DNA from: JAQUOA01 sp037443785
GTDB taxonomy: Bacteria > Bacteroidota > Ignavibacteria > UBA10030 > UBA8401
Reading direction: 5' to 3'
NCBI GenBank assembly: GCA_037443785.1
Contig: JBBINR010000036.1
Location: 1-34,581 of the forward strand
Length of the DNA stretch: 34,581 nucleotides
The translations under genes were made by a program, and so were the position numbers. The notes under the pieces are model-generated. The model saw only the letters and a list, made by a program, of their open reading frames with translations. It was not told the DNA's origin and searched no databases. Positions within the stretch are counted from its first letter, which is position 1, and the number at the start of each line of letters is the position of its first letter. Below, piece after piece: positions 7,842 through 16,211 of this stretch.

Positions 7842-8133
7842 TAAAAGGTATATCATCGGCACACCGGCGAAGCTGCAAGAATTATTTCCGGCGTATAATG
7901 GAAACGATGTTCGCAAGTCGATCGATGAATCGCTGGCAATCTATGAAGTGAATCTCACTGATGATGAACTGGCGGCATTGAAACGAAAGACAAGCATCAA
8001 AATTTATTCGCTCGAAGAAATTCAAGTAGAACTTAATTCGCCGAAAGCCGAAGGGGTATGGTACGCAAAAGAAGTGGCTGCTCAAGATCAATCGCCGGCA
8101 GCCTCAGTCAATGAAAGCGATCTCGATGCCTGA
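7831..8133 (+). CDS. Small phage tail-module protein, unknown
   Basis: A 100-residue acidic protein beginning MDYNKRYIIGTPAKLQELFP and ending in an Asp/Ser/Ala-rich tail. I do not recognise a family. ATG at 7831 overlaps the stop of the tube-LamG gene and is preceded by GGAGAA at a suitable distance; a longer reading from 7624 would run through the LamG coding region and is unlikely. Its end overlaps the start of the tail chaperone gene by 23 nt. Being translationally linked to both, it is probably a structural or assembly accessory of the tail. Confidence 0.7.
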   Translation: MDYNKRYIIGTPAKLQELFPAYNGNDVRKSIDESLAIYEVNLTDDELAALKRKTSIKIYSLEEIQVELNSPKAEGVWYAKEVAAQDQSPAASVNESDLDA

Positions 8134-8632
8134 ACAGAACATCACAGAACAGTATCTCGAATTCGCCCGGTGCAAACATGTCACCTGGCGAATTCGCACG
8201 TTAAGTTATCCGGAATTCATGTCCGTTGTTGAAAGCATCGAAAAATTTATACAAGGACTTGCCGCCAATGAAGAGAAGGAATTGATTGTCTCGGTGAAAA
8301 ATTTTCTCGGTGAAACAATTCCGCAGCTGGCAAAAATTATTGTCCAGCCGATCGCGCCGACACTCTTCGGGAAAATCAAAAACTGGATATTCATCCGGAC
8401 AGAGAAAATTGATGTAACGGATCCGATTCAGTATGCCGACGTGAACGATATTGCCAAACTCTACGACGCTTTTTTTTTCTTGAATTCGCAGTGGATGACG
8501 AACTTGAACGATTCAGCGGTGAGATTGGGTACGACCGTAACGCAATCGTTGACGGCGGCAATAGCGATGATGACCCAATCCATTGGCGTGAAGTCCTCGA
8601 CATCCTCGCCGACGGAAGAGAAACCGAATTAG
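8111..8632 (+). CDS. Tail assembly chaperone, gpG-like
   Basis: Predicted chaperone that coats the tape measure protein while the tube assembles. The 173-residue protein is mostly helical, with an N-terminal segment TWRIRTLSYPEFMSVVESIE typical of such chaperones, which often carry a short strand then a helix that reads like a substrate-binding domain. Decisive is its genetic layout: it lies between tube genes and gpZ/tape measure, and a second ORF overlaps its 3' part in the -1 frame with a slippery T-run at the point of overlap, as in lambda G/T. The start could be ATG 8111 or ATG 8126 (MPEQNITEQY). The in-frame end after the slip site is Ser/Thr-rich and poorly ordered. Confidence 0.75.
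   Translation: MKAISMPEQNITEQYLEFARCKHVTWRIRTLSYPEFMSVVESIEKFIQGLAANEEKELIVSVKNFLGETIPQLAKIIVQPIAPTLFGKIKNWIFIRTEKIDVTDPIQYADVNDIAKLYDAFFFLNSQWMTNLNDSAVRLGTTVTQSLTAAIAMMTQSIGVKSSTSSPTEEKPN
8470..8479 (+). other. Probable -1 ribosomal frameshift site
   Basis: Nine T then C. In the zero frame the codons are GCT TTT TTT TTC, so both T-TTT-TTT and T-TTT-TTC (8473-8479) fit the X-XXY-YYZ rule. A -1 slip on the latter continues at CTT (8479) into the open frame that ends at 8769. I see no convincing pseudoknot downstream. Confidence 0.72.
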
Positions 8633-8769
8633 AAAAACTCTCAGTGCTTCCGGCGGTCGACATTTTCAAAAAAATAATTCTCAAAGCAAAACAAAATCGC
8701 CGGCTCTTGAAGGCGGTAAAGAAACCAACCGGCGGAGATCTTGAATACTTACGCGATTATCTACAATAG
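8479..8769 (+). CDS. gpT-like extension of the tail chaperone (made by -1 frameshift)
   Basis: The -1 frame is open through the slippery site and continues for 96 residues. Fused to the first 123 residues of the gpG-like protein it gives a G-T product of about 219 residues, matching the lambda scheme in which the T part recruits tube protein to the tape measure. The segment contains PIHWREVLDILADGRETELE and an amphipathic, basic C-terminal stretch (IFKKIILKAKQNRRLLKAVKK). The only possible independent start is GTG at 8491 without a ribosome site. Overlap of two long open frames argues for recoding and against a simple sequencing error in the T-run. Confidence 0.72.
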   Translation, partial: LEFAVDDELERFSGEIGYDRNAIVDGGNSDDDPIHWREVLDILADGRETELEKLSVLPAVDIFKKIILKAKQNRRLLKAVKKPTGGDLEYLRDYLQ

Positions 8770-8796
8770 TCATGGTGAGCGAAGTCGAACCATGAC
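8769..8796 (+). repeat. Perfect 8-bp palindrome of dispersed-repeat type
   Basis: GTCATGGT (8769-8776) pairs with ACCATGAC (8789-8796) around the loop GAGCGAAGTCGA. The left arm begins in the stop codon of the T-like frame. The GGTGAGC..GTCGAACC core resembles a short palindrome seen between genes in very many bacteria, so it may be a passenger repeat reused here. Confidence 0.55.
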
Positions 8797-8804
8797 GTAA
8801 AAAA

Positions 8805-9398
8805 ATGGAACTTGCTCTCAAAAAATACAAAGAAGATGTCCGATCGGCGGCAGTGAGCGCATTGAACAAAATGGGGCAGCGTGCCAAGACGCGAATTTCC
8901 TCTGAAGTCCGTGCAAAATACAATCTGCGAAAAGATTATCTCGACGATTTATTAGTCATGAAAAAAGCAACCTTCAATAATTTGACGGTTGAGATAAAAG
9001 CGAAAACAAAAAAAATCGGTCTCGATCATTTTGGAAAACCGAGCCAGGGCAGCCGTGGGGTGATCGTAGAAATTACGAAGGGAAAACCGGTTGAACTCCG
9101 CGTAAAACCGAAAGCAACATCGGAAACAGAAGGGCACGGCACAGCGTATCGGGGATTGCAGAAAGGAACAATCGGCACATTCATTGCACGCCGGGCGCGG
9201 GGAGTAACCTACGGCGGAGGAGATGAAACGGTATTTGCACGACAGGGGAAGAAAAATTATCCATTGCGTCGCGTCGTTGGTCCTTCGGCGGCAGATCTGG
9301 CGGGAGCGAAATTCATTCAACAAGTGATTAAAGAAGCGTATGAAACGGAATTCCCGAAATTGTTGGAACACGAGATACAATATTATTCACAACGATAA
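8805..9398 (+). CDS. Minor tail protein Z-like (tail completion)
   Basis: Matches the lambda gpZ family, needed to finish the tail so it can join the head. Visible family features in its 197 residues: an N-terminal helix with AAVSALNKMGQRAKTRISSE, then YNLRKDYLDDLL, a beta segment LTVEIKAKTKKIGLDHF, GVIVEITKGKPVEL, TFIARRARG, ETVFARQGKKNYPLRRVVGPS and a final helix. The sequence N-term helix, basic beta core, F.R..K..P....GPS is the family signature. Its place just before the tape measure differs slightly from lambda, where Z precedes U, but is common in relatives. No clear ribosome site precedes ATG 8805; it follows the 8769-8796 palindrome. Confidence 0.83.
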   Translation: MELALKKYKEDVRSAAVSALNKMGQRAKTRISSEVRAKYNLRKDYLDDLLVMKKATFNNLTVEIKAKTKKIGLDHFGKPSQGSRGVIVEITKGKPVELRVKPKATSETEGHGTAYRGLQKGTIGTFIARRARGVTYGGGDETVFARQGKKNYPLRRVVGPSAADLAGAKFIQQVIKEAYETEFPKLLEHEIQYYSQR

Positions 9399-9421
9399 GT
9401 TCATAATTCATAATTGCTTTC

Positions 9422-12001
9422 ATGGCATCCTCAGACGAAAAACTCATTGCGGCACTGAATCTTGATCTGACGGTTTTCAATAAATTGTTGGAGCAGGGAA
9501 TAACTGCGGCAAAGATTTTGAAAACGAATCTCAAAGATTTGTCGGGCATTCGTGTCGGTCACGAGCTGGAAGACTGGGGAAGGATTCAGGAAAAAAACAA
9601 TCAAGGATTAAAATCCGGCAAAGAGCATTTGCGGGAATTTTACCGCGAACAGCGGATTCAAGATCGCACCACACGCGAAGCAAGCCAGGCAGTGATCGGA
9701 TTTACCGTAGGGCTTGCCGCACTCTTTTCGACAAGCGGAAAAGTAGAAGGAGCAACAAAAAATTTAACGCAATCGCTTCTCGCCGGTGTTACGGCGGCTC
9801 AGGGAATGGAATTCAGCACAGCCGCGGTGGGCATTGCCGGACGGAATCTCCCCGGCATATTCGGAAAAATTTCAAACAGCTTGATTGCGAATGCAGGCAC
9901 AATCGGTGCGGTCGTCGGCGTCGGCGCGGGATTGATTTCATTTTTTATGAATGTGAATGAAGAAGCGAAAAAAGCGGCGGAGGAAGGGTTATCGGATTTT
10001 GAAAAGAAATTGAAGGATATGCCGATCGGTCAACAAGGCAAAGTGCAGGGATTTTTGGAATCACGATTAACGCAGTCAAAGAAGGATTTGGAAAAAGCGC
10101 AAAAAGATATTTTGAGCATCCCGGAATTTTTGCCGGGAAAAGAAAATACGTATCGGGAATCGAATCCTGCCTATACGCAGCAGATCCAGCTCATTCAGGC
10201 GAAAAAAGATGATATTGCGCTGACAGAAAAATATCTCGATAAAGCAAAAGAGATTTCGGAAGAAGCGAGACTGCAAAAGGATTACGAGGAATACACGAAG
10301 AATGTCATCATCCAAACGGGAACCCGGATTCAGAAGATCGATGCGCGGCTTGCGGAGATTAATAAAAAGAAAGCGCAAGGTGTAGCAGTCGATGAGAACG
10401 GAAAAAAGCTTGCCGATGAAGAACAGAAACTGCAGAAGGAGAGAAAAGAGCTAACGCAGTCCACCGATGATGCGCAGAATGAATTGGTGAAAAGGGCGAA
10501 GGAATCCTATTCGACCGGAAAGCTCACGACCGATGAGTATATCAAACAACTTGAAACAGCCAGGGCAATACTGATTGATGCGGAAAAGAAAGCAGCGGTT
10601 GACCGTGAAATTCTCGCCGTAAAAAAACAACAGGCGGAACAAGAGATCGCCATCGCACTCGCCGTAAAGTCCGCGCAGATCAATTTTAAAAAAGAAATTG
10701 AAACAATACGCCTGCAGGGTGAAGAAAATTATCTGAAGGCTGCGGCAAAAACGGAATACCAAAAATTAGCAATTGCCCGCACCATAGCATTGGAACGGAT
10801 TAACATAGAAAATGATGCTGAGCAGAAAATACTCGATGCAAAAATTAAAGCAGTTAATCAGCAGTTAAATGTTCCAGGGTTAACAGACAAAGAAAAATCT
10901 GATTTATTGGCACAACGACAAGGTCTTTTCACGGAAAAATATCAGGCAGCAACGAAAACGAATGACAGTAAAAAAATTCCAGATGCACAATTCAATCAAG
11001 GCGTCGAAAATCTTTCGCAATCGATCGATGCAAAACTTGCCGGGAATCAGGAAGAAGAGCATGGCAATGTCACAAAGCTCGCAACAACGCAGCAGCTCAA
11101 TGCGGCATTAATCGGCGAAGAAAATCGTCTTGTCAATATCGAAAAGCAATTGCTGAATGAAAAAGATATTGCGAGGAAGGAAGAGCTTGACCGCGAACGC
11201 GATGCCACCAATCAAAAGATCGCATTGATTCAAACGGAAATTGCCGCACGCGAAGAAGCCACAGCGCAGATGATTCAAAGCGGTTTTGCGGCGTATGATG
11301 CAAGCCAATCCATTGCGGCAAATATGGGGAACATTGCGCGACAATCTATTCGCCAGGCATTATCAGTTGCCGTTGCCGATTCGTTAAAATCGGTTTTTGC
11401 AACCGTTCCGTTTCCGTTCAGCATTATTGTTGCCGAAACAGCCGGCGCGGCAGTCGCGGCAGTCTTTGAATCGCTCGTTCCAAAATTCGCCCAAGGAGAA
11501 GTAAATATTGATCGCAAAGGAGTAGTGCGCGGTCCCGGCGGTCCGACAGAGGATGCAATACCGGCGATGATCTCGGCAGGAGAATCGATCACCAGCGCAC
11601 GGCGAACATCGGAATATCCCAAAACGCTGCAACGGATCCATGACGGCACCTTGCCGAAAATTTTTGAGACAGCAAAATATGCCGCGGGGAAAGTCTCCAT
11701 TGGGAAATATATATTTGACCGCCGCGATCTCATTCCGGAAGTGGTGCAGATGGCACAGCGAGATCTTGTCCGCACATCGACAACAACGGCAGCAGCAAAA
11801 AGCGAAGCACAAAGAATTGATGTCGGAGGAATTGAATCGCGGCTTGACCAACTATCGAAAGATATTGGATCGTTAAATTCAGCGATCGAAAATATGCCGC
11901 CGCCAACGGTGAAGATTGTTAATCCGATCACGCTTCAGGAAGGATTGCGGACGGAGATACCGGAATATGAAAAGTTCAAAGTAAAAAAGAATGTGGACTA
12001 A
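9422..12001 (+). CDS. Tape measure protein
   Basis: The longest phage gene, 859 residues, and the only one of this size after the chaperone pair, which identifies the tail length ruler. It is alpha-helical and charged, with long coiled-coil stretches (about 185-345 and 370-600) and hydrophobic segments at roughly 90-115, 155-182 (GAVVGVGAGLISFFM) and 640-690 (SIIVAETAGAAVAAVF), typical of proteins that are released into the host membrane. Near 700-735 it has GPGGPTEDAIPAMISAGESI, a motif common near the C-terminus of tape measures. At about 0.15 nm per helical residue it would allow a tail of at most about 130 nm (inference). Its stop abuts the next ATG. Confidence 0.88.
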   Translation: MASSDEKLIAALNLDLTVFNKLLEQGITAAKILKTNLKDLSGIRVGHELEDWGRIQEKNNQGLKSGKEHLREFYREQRIQDRTTREASQAVIGFTVGLAALFSTSGKVEGATKNLTQSLLAGVTAAQGMEFSTAAVGIAGRNLPGIFGKISNSLIANAGTIGAVVGVGAGLISFFMNVNEEAKKAAEEGLSDFEKKLKDMPIGQQGKVQGFLESRLTQSKKDLEKAQKDILSIPEFLPGKENTYRESNPAYTQQIQLIQAKKDDIALTEKYLDKAKEISEEARLQKDYEEYTKNVIIQTGTRIQKIDARLAEINKKKAQGVAVDENGKKLADEEQKLQKERKELTQSTDDAQNELVKRAKESYSTGKLTTDEYIKQLETARAILIDAEKKAAVDREILAVKKQQAEQEIAIALAVKSAQINFKKEIETIRLQGEENYLKAAAKTEYQKLAIARTIALERINIENDAEQKILDAKIKAVNQQLNVPGLTDKEKSDLLAQRQGLFTEKYQAATKTNDSKKIPDAQFNQGVENLSQSIDAKLAGNQEEEHGNVTKLATTQQLNAALIGEENRLVNIEKQLLNEKDIARKEELDRERDATNQKIALIQTEIAAREEATAQMIQSGFAAYDASQSIAANMGNIARQSIRQALSVAVADSLKSVFATVPFPFSIIVAETAGAAVAAVFESLVPKFAQGEVNIDRKGVVRGPGGPTEDAIPAMISAGESITSARRTSEYPKTLQRIHDGTLPKIFETAKYAAGKVSIGKYIFDRRDLIPEVVQMAQRDLVRTSTTTAAAKSEAQRIDVGGIESRLDQLSKDIGSLNSAIENMPPPTVKIVNPITLQEGLRTEIPEYEKFKVKKNVD

Positions 12002-13603
12002 ATGGACGTTACGCTCGCATTAGATGCAAGAGAGTTTATTGACTTGATGAATCCGCCGAAGCTCGCGGCAGGAACGGATATTGTCGTATCACAAGGCAGG
12101 GAGCGCGATGAATTCAAGCGAACCGTCGAAGATGTAAAGTTGAAGATTTCCGACCAGCAAAACGAACTGACGAACACGCTCCGCAAATATCCTATTACGT
12201 CCGTGTGGGATGTAATTGTGAAAGATTCCGACAGGCAGTTATTCGCCGGGAGAATTGACCGGCCGGTCACGAGTGACGTAAAAGAAGATTGGATTGAAGT
12301 GCAATGCTTTTCCAAGAACAAAGAATTTTGGGAAAAAGCGAAAGTGACGAAGATATTGCCCTTCATGCAAAATTCTTTTGTGAAAGTTGATACATCGATC
12401 TATTCCGAATATGTCCTGGTCTTGACACTCCTTCAATATAATCTTGACCGTTTTGCACAGGAAGGAATATTTGCAGGATATGATATCGACGCATTATATA
12501 ATAATCGAAAAATACGCTGGGCATGGGGCTCAGATAGTGCCGATGTCGGAAATCAAGGAAGATATGTTGATCTCGATCCCAAGACGACAATCTATGAGAT
12601 CTTGACGGCGATGGCGATTTATTACAATGCAGAATTTTTCATTGATGCCGAAACAAACAAATTTACGATGATTCGCAGAAACTCAATCCAAAATGACGTT
12701 GAGCACGATCTTGATGAATTATTGATCAACACGGAGGGAATATCATTCGATGACTCCGACGGAAAAAAATATGATTATGTAAAGGTTGCCTACGGAATAC
12801 CGAAGCCGGCAGATATGTATACTCAGGATAGATCGGGATCAGGAATTCCTTACGACACAGTGATGTATACCTTGAAAACAATTATCGAGGGAATTGAATC
12901 GACAAGCAGTAATGAGTATGACCCCTATTTATTATTGAAGGTTGATCCATACGGAGGACCGACAACATCAAGTTACAAACCTTTCGTCATTCCAAATCCA
13001 CCGACAGGGTTCACCTACGCTTCGATTTATCAAAAAGGCGATTCGGGATGGAGTAAAATAATTGATTTAAGCGATGAAAATATTTCAGCCAATGCAACGA
13101 TCTTCGAACGCACATCAGAAGGGCTTGTTGTCAATATAACGCCAACACAAATTCACAACTTGGTAAAGACAAACGGCCAAATATTTACAAATTATTCGGT
13201 CGTCGGCGATCTTTACATACGGTATGATGAATTGATCGGCACATGGACGACATTATTCAAACAATCATCCGATATTGATTTACCGCAGGGAAAAATTTTC
13301 GATTCAACACCATCGCTGAAATTTATCAATCCGGCAACAAATCAAGTTGAAGCGACCAATTATTACTGGGCGTATTATTTTTTCGGCCGCGAATACGACA
13401 TCAACATCTTTGCCCAGCAATTCCAAGATTTTTTCATCTATAAAGGAAAAATTTCCTGCACGATAAAGAATCTTCCCTATCGAGTCGGAGATACATTTAT
13501 CACAGCAAAACATCCGAAGATACCGGCGGGAAAATATCTTTGCAAGAACGCAAGGAACAAATTGATGCGCGAACAAACACAAATTGAGTTAATTAAGATA
13601 TGA
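12002..13603 (+). CDS. Tail tip / baseplate hub-like protein
   Basis: A 533-residue protein directly after the tape measure, the slot of distal tail and hub proteins. The N-terminal 110 residues contain VEDVKLKISDQQNELTNTLR, then VWDVIVKDSDRQLFAGRID, a pattern of two beta layers seen in hub domain 1 proteins that measure an offset within a ring. Residues 185-265 (KTTIYEILTAMAIYYNAEF, FTMIRRNS, YDYVKVAYG) resemble the second half of such hubs. The 100 C-terminal residues have RVGDTFITAKHPKIPAGKY, a beta barrel-like closure. I recognise no enzyme motif. It stops with ATGA overlap into the next gene. Hub assignment is by position and fold pattern. Confidence 0.55.
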   Translation: MDVTLALDAREFIDLMNPPKLAAGTDIVVSQGRERDEFKRTVEDVKLKISDQQNELTNTLRKYPITSVWDVIVKDSDRQLFAGRIDRPVTSDVKEDWIEVQCFSKNKEFWEKAKVTKILPFMQNSFVKVDTSIYSEYVLVLTLLQYNLDRFAQEGIFAGYDIDALYNNRKIRWAWGSDSADVGNQGRYVDLDPKTTIYEILTAMAIYYNAEFFIDAETNKFTMIRRNSIQNDVEHDLDELLINTEGISFDDSDGKKYDYVKVAYGIPKPADMYTQDRSGSGIPYDTVMYTLKTIIEGIESTSSNEYDPYLLLKVDPYGGPTTSSYKPFVIPNPPTGFTYASIYQKGDSGWSKIIDLSDENISANATIFERTSEGLVVNITPTQIHNLVKTNGQIFTNYSVVGDLYIRYDELIGTWTTLFKQSSDIDLPQGKIFDSTPSLKFINPATNQVEATNYYWAYYFFGREYDINIFAQQFQDFFIYKGKISCTIKNLPYRVGDTFITAKHPKIPAGKYLCKNARNKLMREQTQIELIKI

Positions 13604-14817
13604 CCGATTTTATATCAGGATCCGGAAAACCAAGAGTGATCATCGAGCTGGCAAAGCAGAATGGCTATGTTGTCGCTTCCACCAACACGATCACCGATAT
13701 CACCGAAATTCTTTCGGGGATTTCCGGCGGGACAGTTACGCTCACGATCAACGGCACGGCATACTCACAGGTCTTCAGCACCAACGCGGCAACGACCGTA
13801 ACCAATTTTTTCACAACGCACGGAGCAACACTCGCCGCGCTCGGCATTACGCTTACCAACCCTGCATCGGCAACGTTACGCATACAATCAGCCGCAGCAT
13901 TTACCTTTGCGGAAACAAGCGCAGGCACCGGCGGAACATGGACGGAATCGAGTATCGTTGGTTCGACAATCACAACATTGAAGCCGCACAAAATGGTAAC
14001 CGGACAGCGATTGCGAATAATGGGACATGCGGGATCCACGCCGTCAATCAATGACACGCCAGTAACGATAACGGTCACCGGAGATTACACATTTCAGATT
14101 CCGATTTGGGTAACCGTGGCAGGAACAGGCGGAATGTTCGAAGCACTCTCATCATTTTACGAATCGACAGGCACAACGTTTTACAGCGCAACAGGATTAA
14201 CCGAAACCGGAAGTCCGACATATCCTTCAGTGATCGCGGGAATGAGAATCTTGTCATACCGGACGGTGAGCGGACTTGATTATCCGACCTTTGCAAAGAT
14301 AACGGCAAAAGCGACCGGTGCATTAACAATTGACAGCAACGGATGGAGCAACGGCACGCCGACGAACGGAAAGAGATTCATCGTTGATGGATGGATTGCC
14401 GATCTTCCGTATTGCCAGGAATTGACAGAGCGATTTGAAGCGGACGATCTTGTGCATGAACTCTTTGCCGGTGATGCAGGAACAATTGACGAAGTGAAAC
14501 ATCGCGGCTGGAAATATTATTTGAAGTTGGATTACTCAAAATACATTTCCGCCGATACGCTTATCAACATGAGAGATTTTCTCGCCGCCGCAAAGAATGA
14601 TCGCTTTATTGTGATACCGAGGATCGATAAACCGCAGTTTCAATATGTCGTCCGTTTTGTCGATCCGATAGAGCTGTCGCGATTCGGAAAATCGCCAGGC
14701 TATAAGAAGCCGATTTTTTCATTCAAGGCGTTAGAGAATCTACCCGGGTTTCCAATTGAAAATAACCGCGCAGGATATGGAACCGGCTATGCAACAAATT
14801 ATGGTGTGAACTTATGA
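13600..14817 (+). CDS. Tail tip protein with Ig/FCCH-like insert
   Basis: The first 35 residues and the last 130 (FEADDLVHELFAGDAGTID, WKYYLKLDYSKY, RFIVIPRIDKPQFQYVVRF, ending KKPIFSFKALENLPGFPI) read like one distal-tail fold interrupted by insert domains. The insert around 35-110 is Thr/Ala-rich with GGTVTLTINGTAYS and TLAALGITLTNP. Residues 120-185 (TTLKPHKMVTGQRLRIMGHA, then SINDTPVTI and YTFQI) resemble the small FCCH-like beta unit often repeated in phage tail proteins. It overlaps both neighbours by ATGA, so all tail-tip genes are probably made in fixed ratio. Exact role unknown; a ring at the tail end that carries the fibre is plausible. Confidence 0.5.
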   Translation: MTDFISGSGKPRVIIELAKQNGYVVASTNTITDITEILSGISGGTVTLTINGTAYSQVFSTNAATTVTNFFTTHGATLAALGITLTNPASATLRIQSAAAFTFAETSAGTGGTWTESSIVGSTITTLKPHKMVTGQRLRIMGHAGSTPSINDTPVTITVTGDYTFQIPIWVTVAGTGGMFEALSSFYESTGTTFYSATGLTETGSPTYPSVIAGMRILSYRTVSGLDYPTFAKITAKATGALTIDSNGWSNGTPTNGKRFIVDGWIADLPYCQELTERFEADDLVHELFAGDAGTIDEVKHRGWKYYLKLDYSKYISADTLINMRDFLAAAKNDRFIVIPRIDKPQFQYVVRFVDPIELSRFGKSPGYKKPIFSFKALENLPGFPIENNRAGYGTGYATNYGVNL

Positions 14818-15110
14818 TACGATTACGAATTGGTAAACAATACTTATCGCTTGCCGCACGATTAAAAATTTTATTTGGAATGTCGAACGGAATAATCCTA
14901 CAAGTTCCAAATATAACGATGGAAGAAAATGAGAGCTTGATCATTCATTCCTACAAGGGAAATGATACAACGATTGCAGTAAAGACAAATGATGATGGAG
15001 CGTTGCGAGTATTATTCTCGCCGCCAAACACGAGAAAAGATTTTATTGATGTGAGCAGTGGTGAATTAGACATTGAACCGGAATTACGCAAAAGAATAGA
15101 GGGTAAATAA
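14814..15110 (+). CDS. Small tail-tip associated protein, unknown
   Basis: A 98-residue protein that I do not recognise. It starts MIRLRIGKQYLSLAARLKIL, then a beta-like middle (IILQVPNITMEENESLIIHS, TTIAVKTNDDGALRVLFSPP) and a charged end. It overlaps the upstream gene by ATGA and its stop abuts the fibre ATG. Its composition is more AT-rich than its neighbours. It could be a fibre adaptor, a fibre chaperone or a phage-encoded effector; nothing in the sequence decides this. Confidence 0.62.
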   Translation: MIRLRIGKQYLSLAARLKILFGMSNGIILQVPNITMEENESLIIHSYKGNDTTIAVKTNDDGALRVLFSPPNTRKDFIDVSSGELDIEPELRKRIEGK

Positions 15111-15929
15111 ATGGCACGACTTGGAACACCAAATTTAGGAATCGGCACATGGCTCGATAATGAATATCCCGGGGCGGGATCGCAAACCGTTGCGAACACT
15201 GGATTGAACGGTAATTGGCTGCTGCTCGATGCGGCAGTCGGCACGCAGCATAATGCCGACGGATCGCATAAACCGAATATAATTAAAGGAAGCAATCTTG
15301 TTCAGTCCGGTGCGGATAGTGTTGTTGATGGAGTGACGTTAGGATTTAATTCAAATAAAATGGAAGCGAAGGATGCGGGAATTACGTATGCAAAAATTCA
15401 AAACATATCTGCGCCAAATAAATTATTAGGACGCAAGACTGCAGGAGCAGGAGCAACCGAAGAAATTAGTATTGATGGAAACACGTTAGAAATTCATGCA
15501 ACAAACGGATTACAGGCGAAAGATTTGGGAGTTACTGCTGCAAAAATTTCCCGTGACAACACCAGGACCAAGCAAGTCTTCACATTTGCGTGGACGACAG
15601 CCGTTGGAGCAAACGTATGGGCGGCATGCAACGGAAGAGTTTTTGACGGATCATTGGACGGTATTGTTATGTCCAGACCTGGAACGATCACCCGTGTGGA
15701 ATTTTTCTATATCTACTCATCAATGACACAAAACGATACCATTACTGCTGCGTATGGTGCCGCCGGTTATGGTTTTGTAAGGGGAGATAGATTGGGCGGA
15801 AAAATTACAGGCTCCGTATCGAATTATCAATTGAATTTAATGAAAAATTCGTCAATTGTTGTAGCGAATAATTCAGCCAGAGCAATAAGTGATGGAGGTT
15901 ATATGACTGTGGAAGTCGAATTTGATTAA
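15111..15929 (+). CDS. Tail fibre / receptor-binding-like protein
   Basis: A 272-residue fibre-like protein. The N-terminal 60 residues (LGIGTWLDNEYPGAG and LLLDAAVGTQHNADGSHK) look like a virion anchor. Residues 65-145 form a repetitive, extended shaft: KDAGITYAKIQNISAPNKLL then GRKTAGAGATEEISIDGNTL, and a second shorter KDLGVTAAKISRD, the type of short repeat found in trimeric phage fibre shafts. The C-terminal 115 residues are beta-rich with aromatic positions and would be the tip that binds the host. It is small for a sole receptor binder. No variable-repeat signature or reverse transcriptase is seen nearby. Confidence 0.66.
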   Translation: MARLGTPNLGIGTWLDNEYPGAGSQTVANTGLNGNWLLLDAAVGTQHNADGSHKPNIIKGSNLVQSGADSVVDGVTLGFNSNKMEAKDAGITYAKIQNISAPNKLLGRKTAGAGATEEISIDGNTLEIHATNGLQAKDLGVTAAKISRDNTRTKQVFTFAWTTAVGANVWAACNGRVFDGSLDGIVMSRPGTITRVEFFYIYSSMTQNDTITAAYGAAGYGFVRGDRLGGKITGSVSNYQLNLMKNSSIVVANNSARAISDGGYMTVEVEFD

Positions 15930-15983
15930 CCAAATGAAATAAGTGTTCAATCATTTTAGTTGAAAAAAAATCAGAGGAGAAAA

Positions 15984-16211
15984 ATGTCAAACGAAGAAAA
16001 AGAAAAAAAGGTATCGCTCAATCTTGTAGCCTGGAGCGCAATCATCTTATGGGTAATTCGAACCGTCTTTGATGTTGGTGCGCTCTATGCAACGTCGCAA
16101 AACAAAGAATACGTCGACAAGAAAACCGAAACACTTCGACTGGAGTGGAAAGGCGATCTAAAAGATATCAGCGACAAGCTTGACAAACTTATTCAGGAGA
16201 AAATGAAATGA
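15984..16211 (+). CDS. Small membrane protein, holin candidate 1
   Basis: 75 residues: a charged N-terminus, one membrane segment (about 14-37, LVAWSAIILWVIRTVFDVGA), then a charged helix with heptad-like Lys/Asp/Leu spacing (DLKDISDKLDKLIQEK). This resembles haemolysin/XhlA-type accessory lysis proteins. ATG 15984 is chosen because AGAGGAG at 15973-15979 precedes it; an upstream TTG at 15960 would add eight basic residues and has no site. It is the first gene after a 54-nt gap and overlaps the next membrane protein, which overlaps the endolysin. Confidence 0.68.
   Translation: MSNEEKEKKVSLNLVAWSAIILWVIRTVFDVGALYATSQNKEYVDKKTETLRLEWKGDLKDISDKLDKLIQEKMK

Noticed and set aside
8470..8479. T-run as a plain sequencing indel splitting one gene
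   Set aside because: Both frames stay open well beyond the run and the layout matches G/T recoding, so recoding is preferred; an indel is not fully excluded.
11275..11931. 218-residue - strand ORF inside the tape measure gene
   Set aside because: Mirror of a strongly supported coding frame; Ser/Ala-rich product without family pattern and no - strand context.
15111..15929. Target of a diversity-generating retroelement in the fibre gene
   Set aside because: No reverse transcriptase, template repeat or adenine-biased variable repeat is visible in the window.
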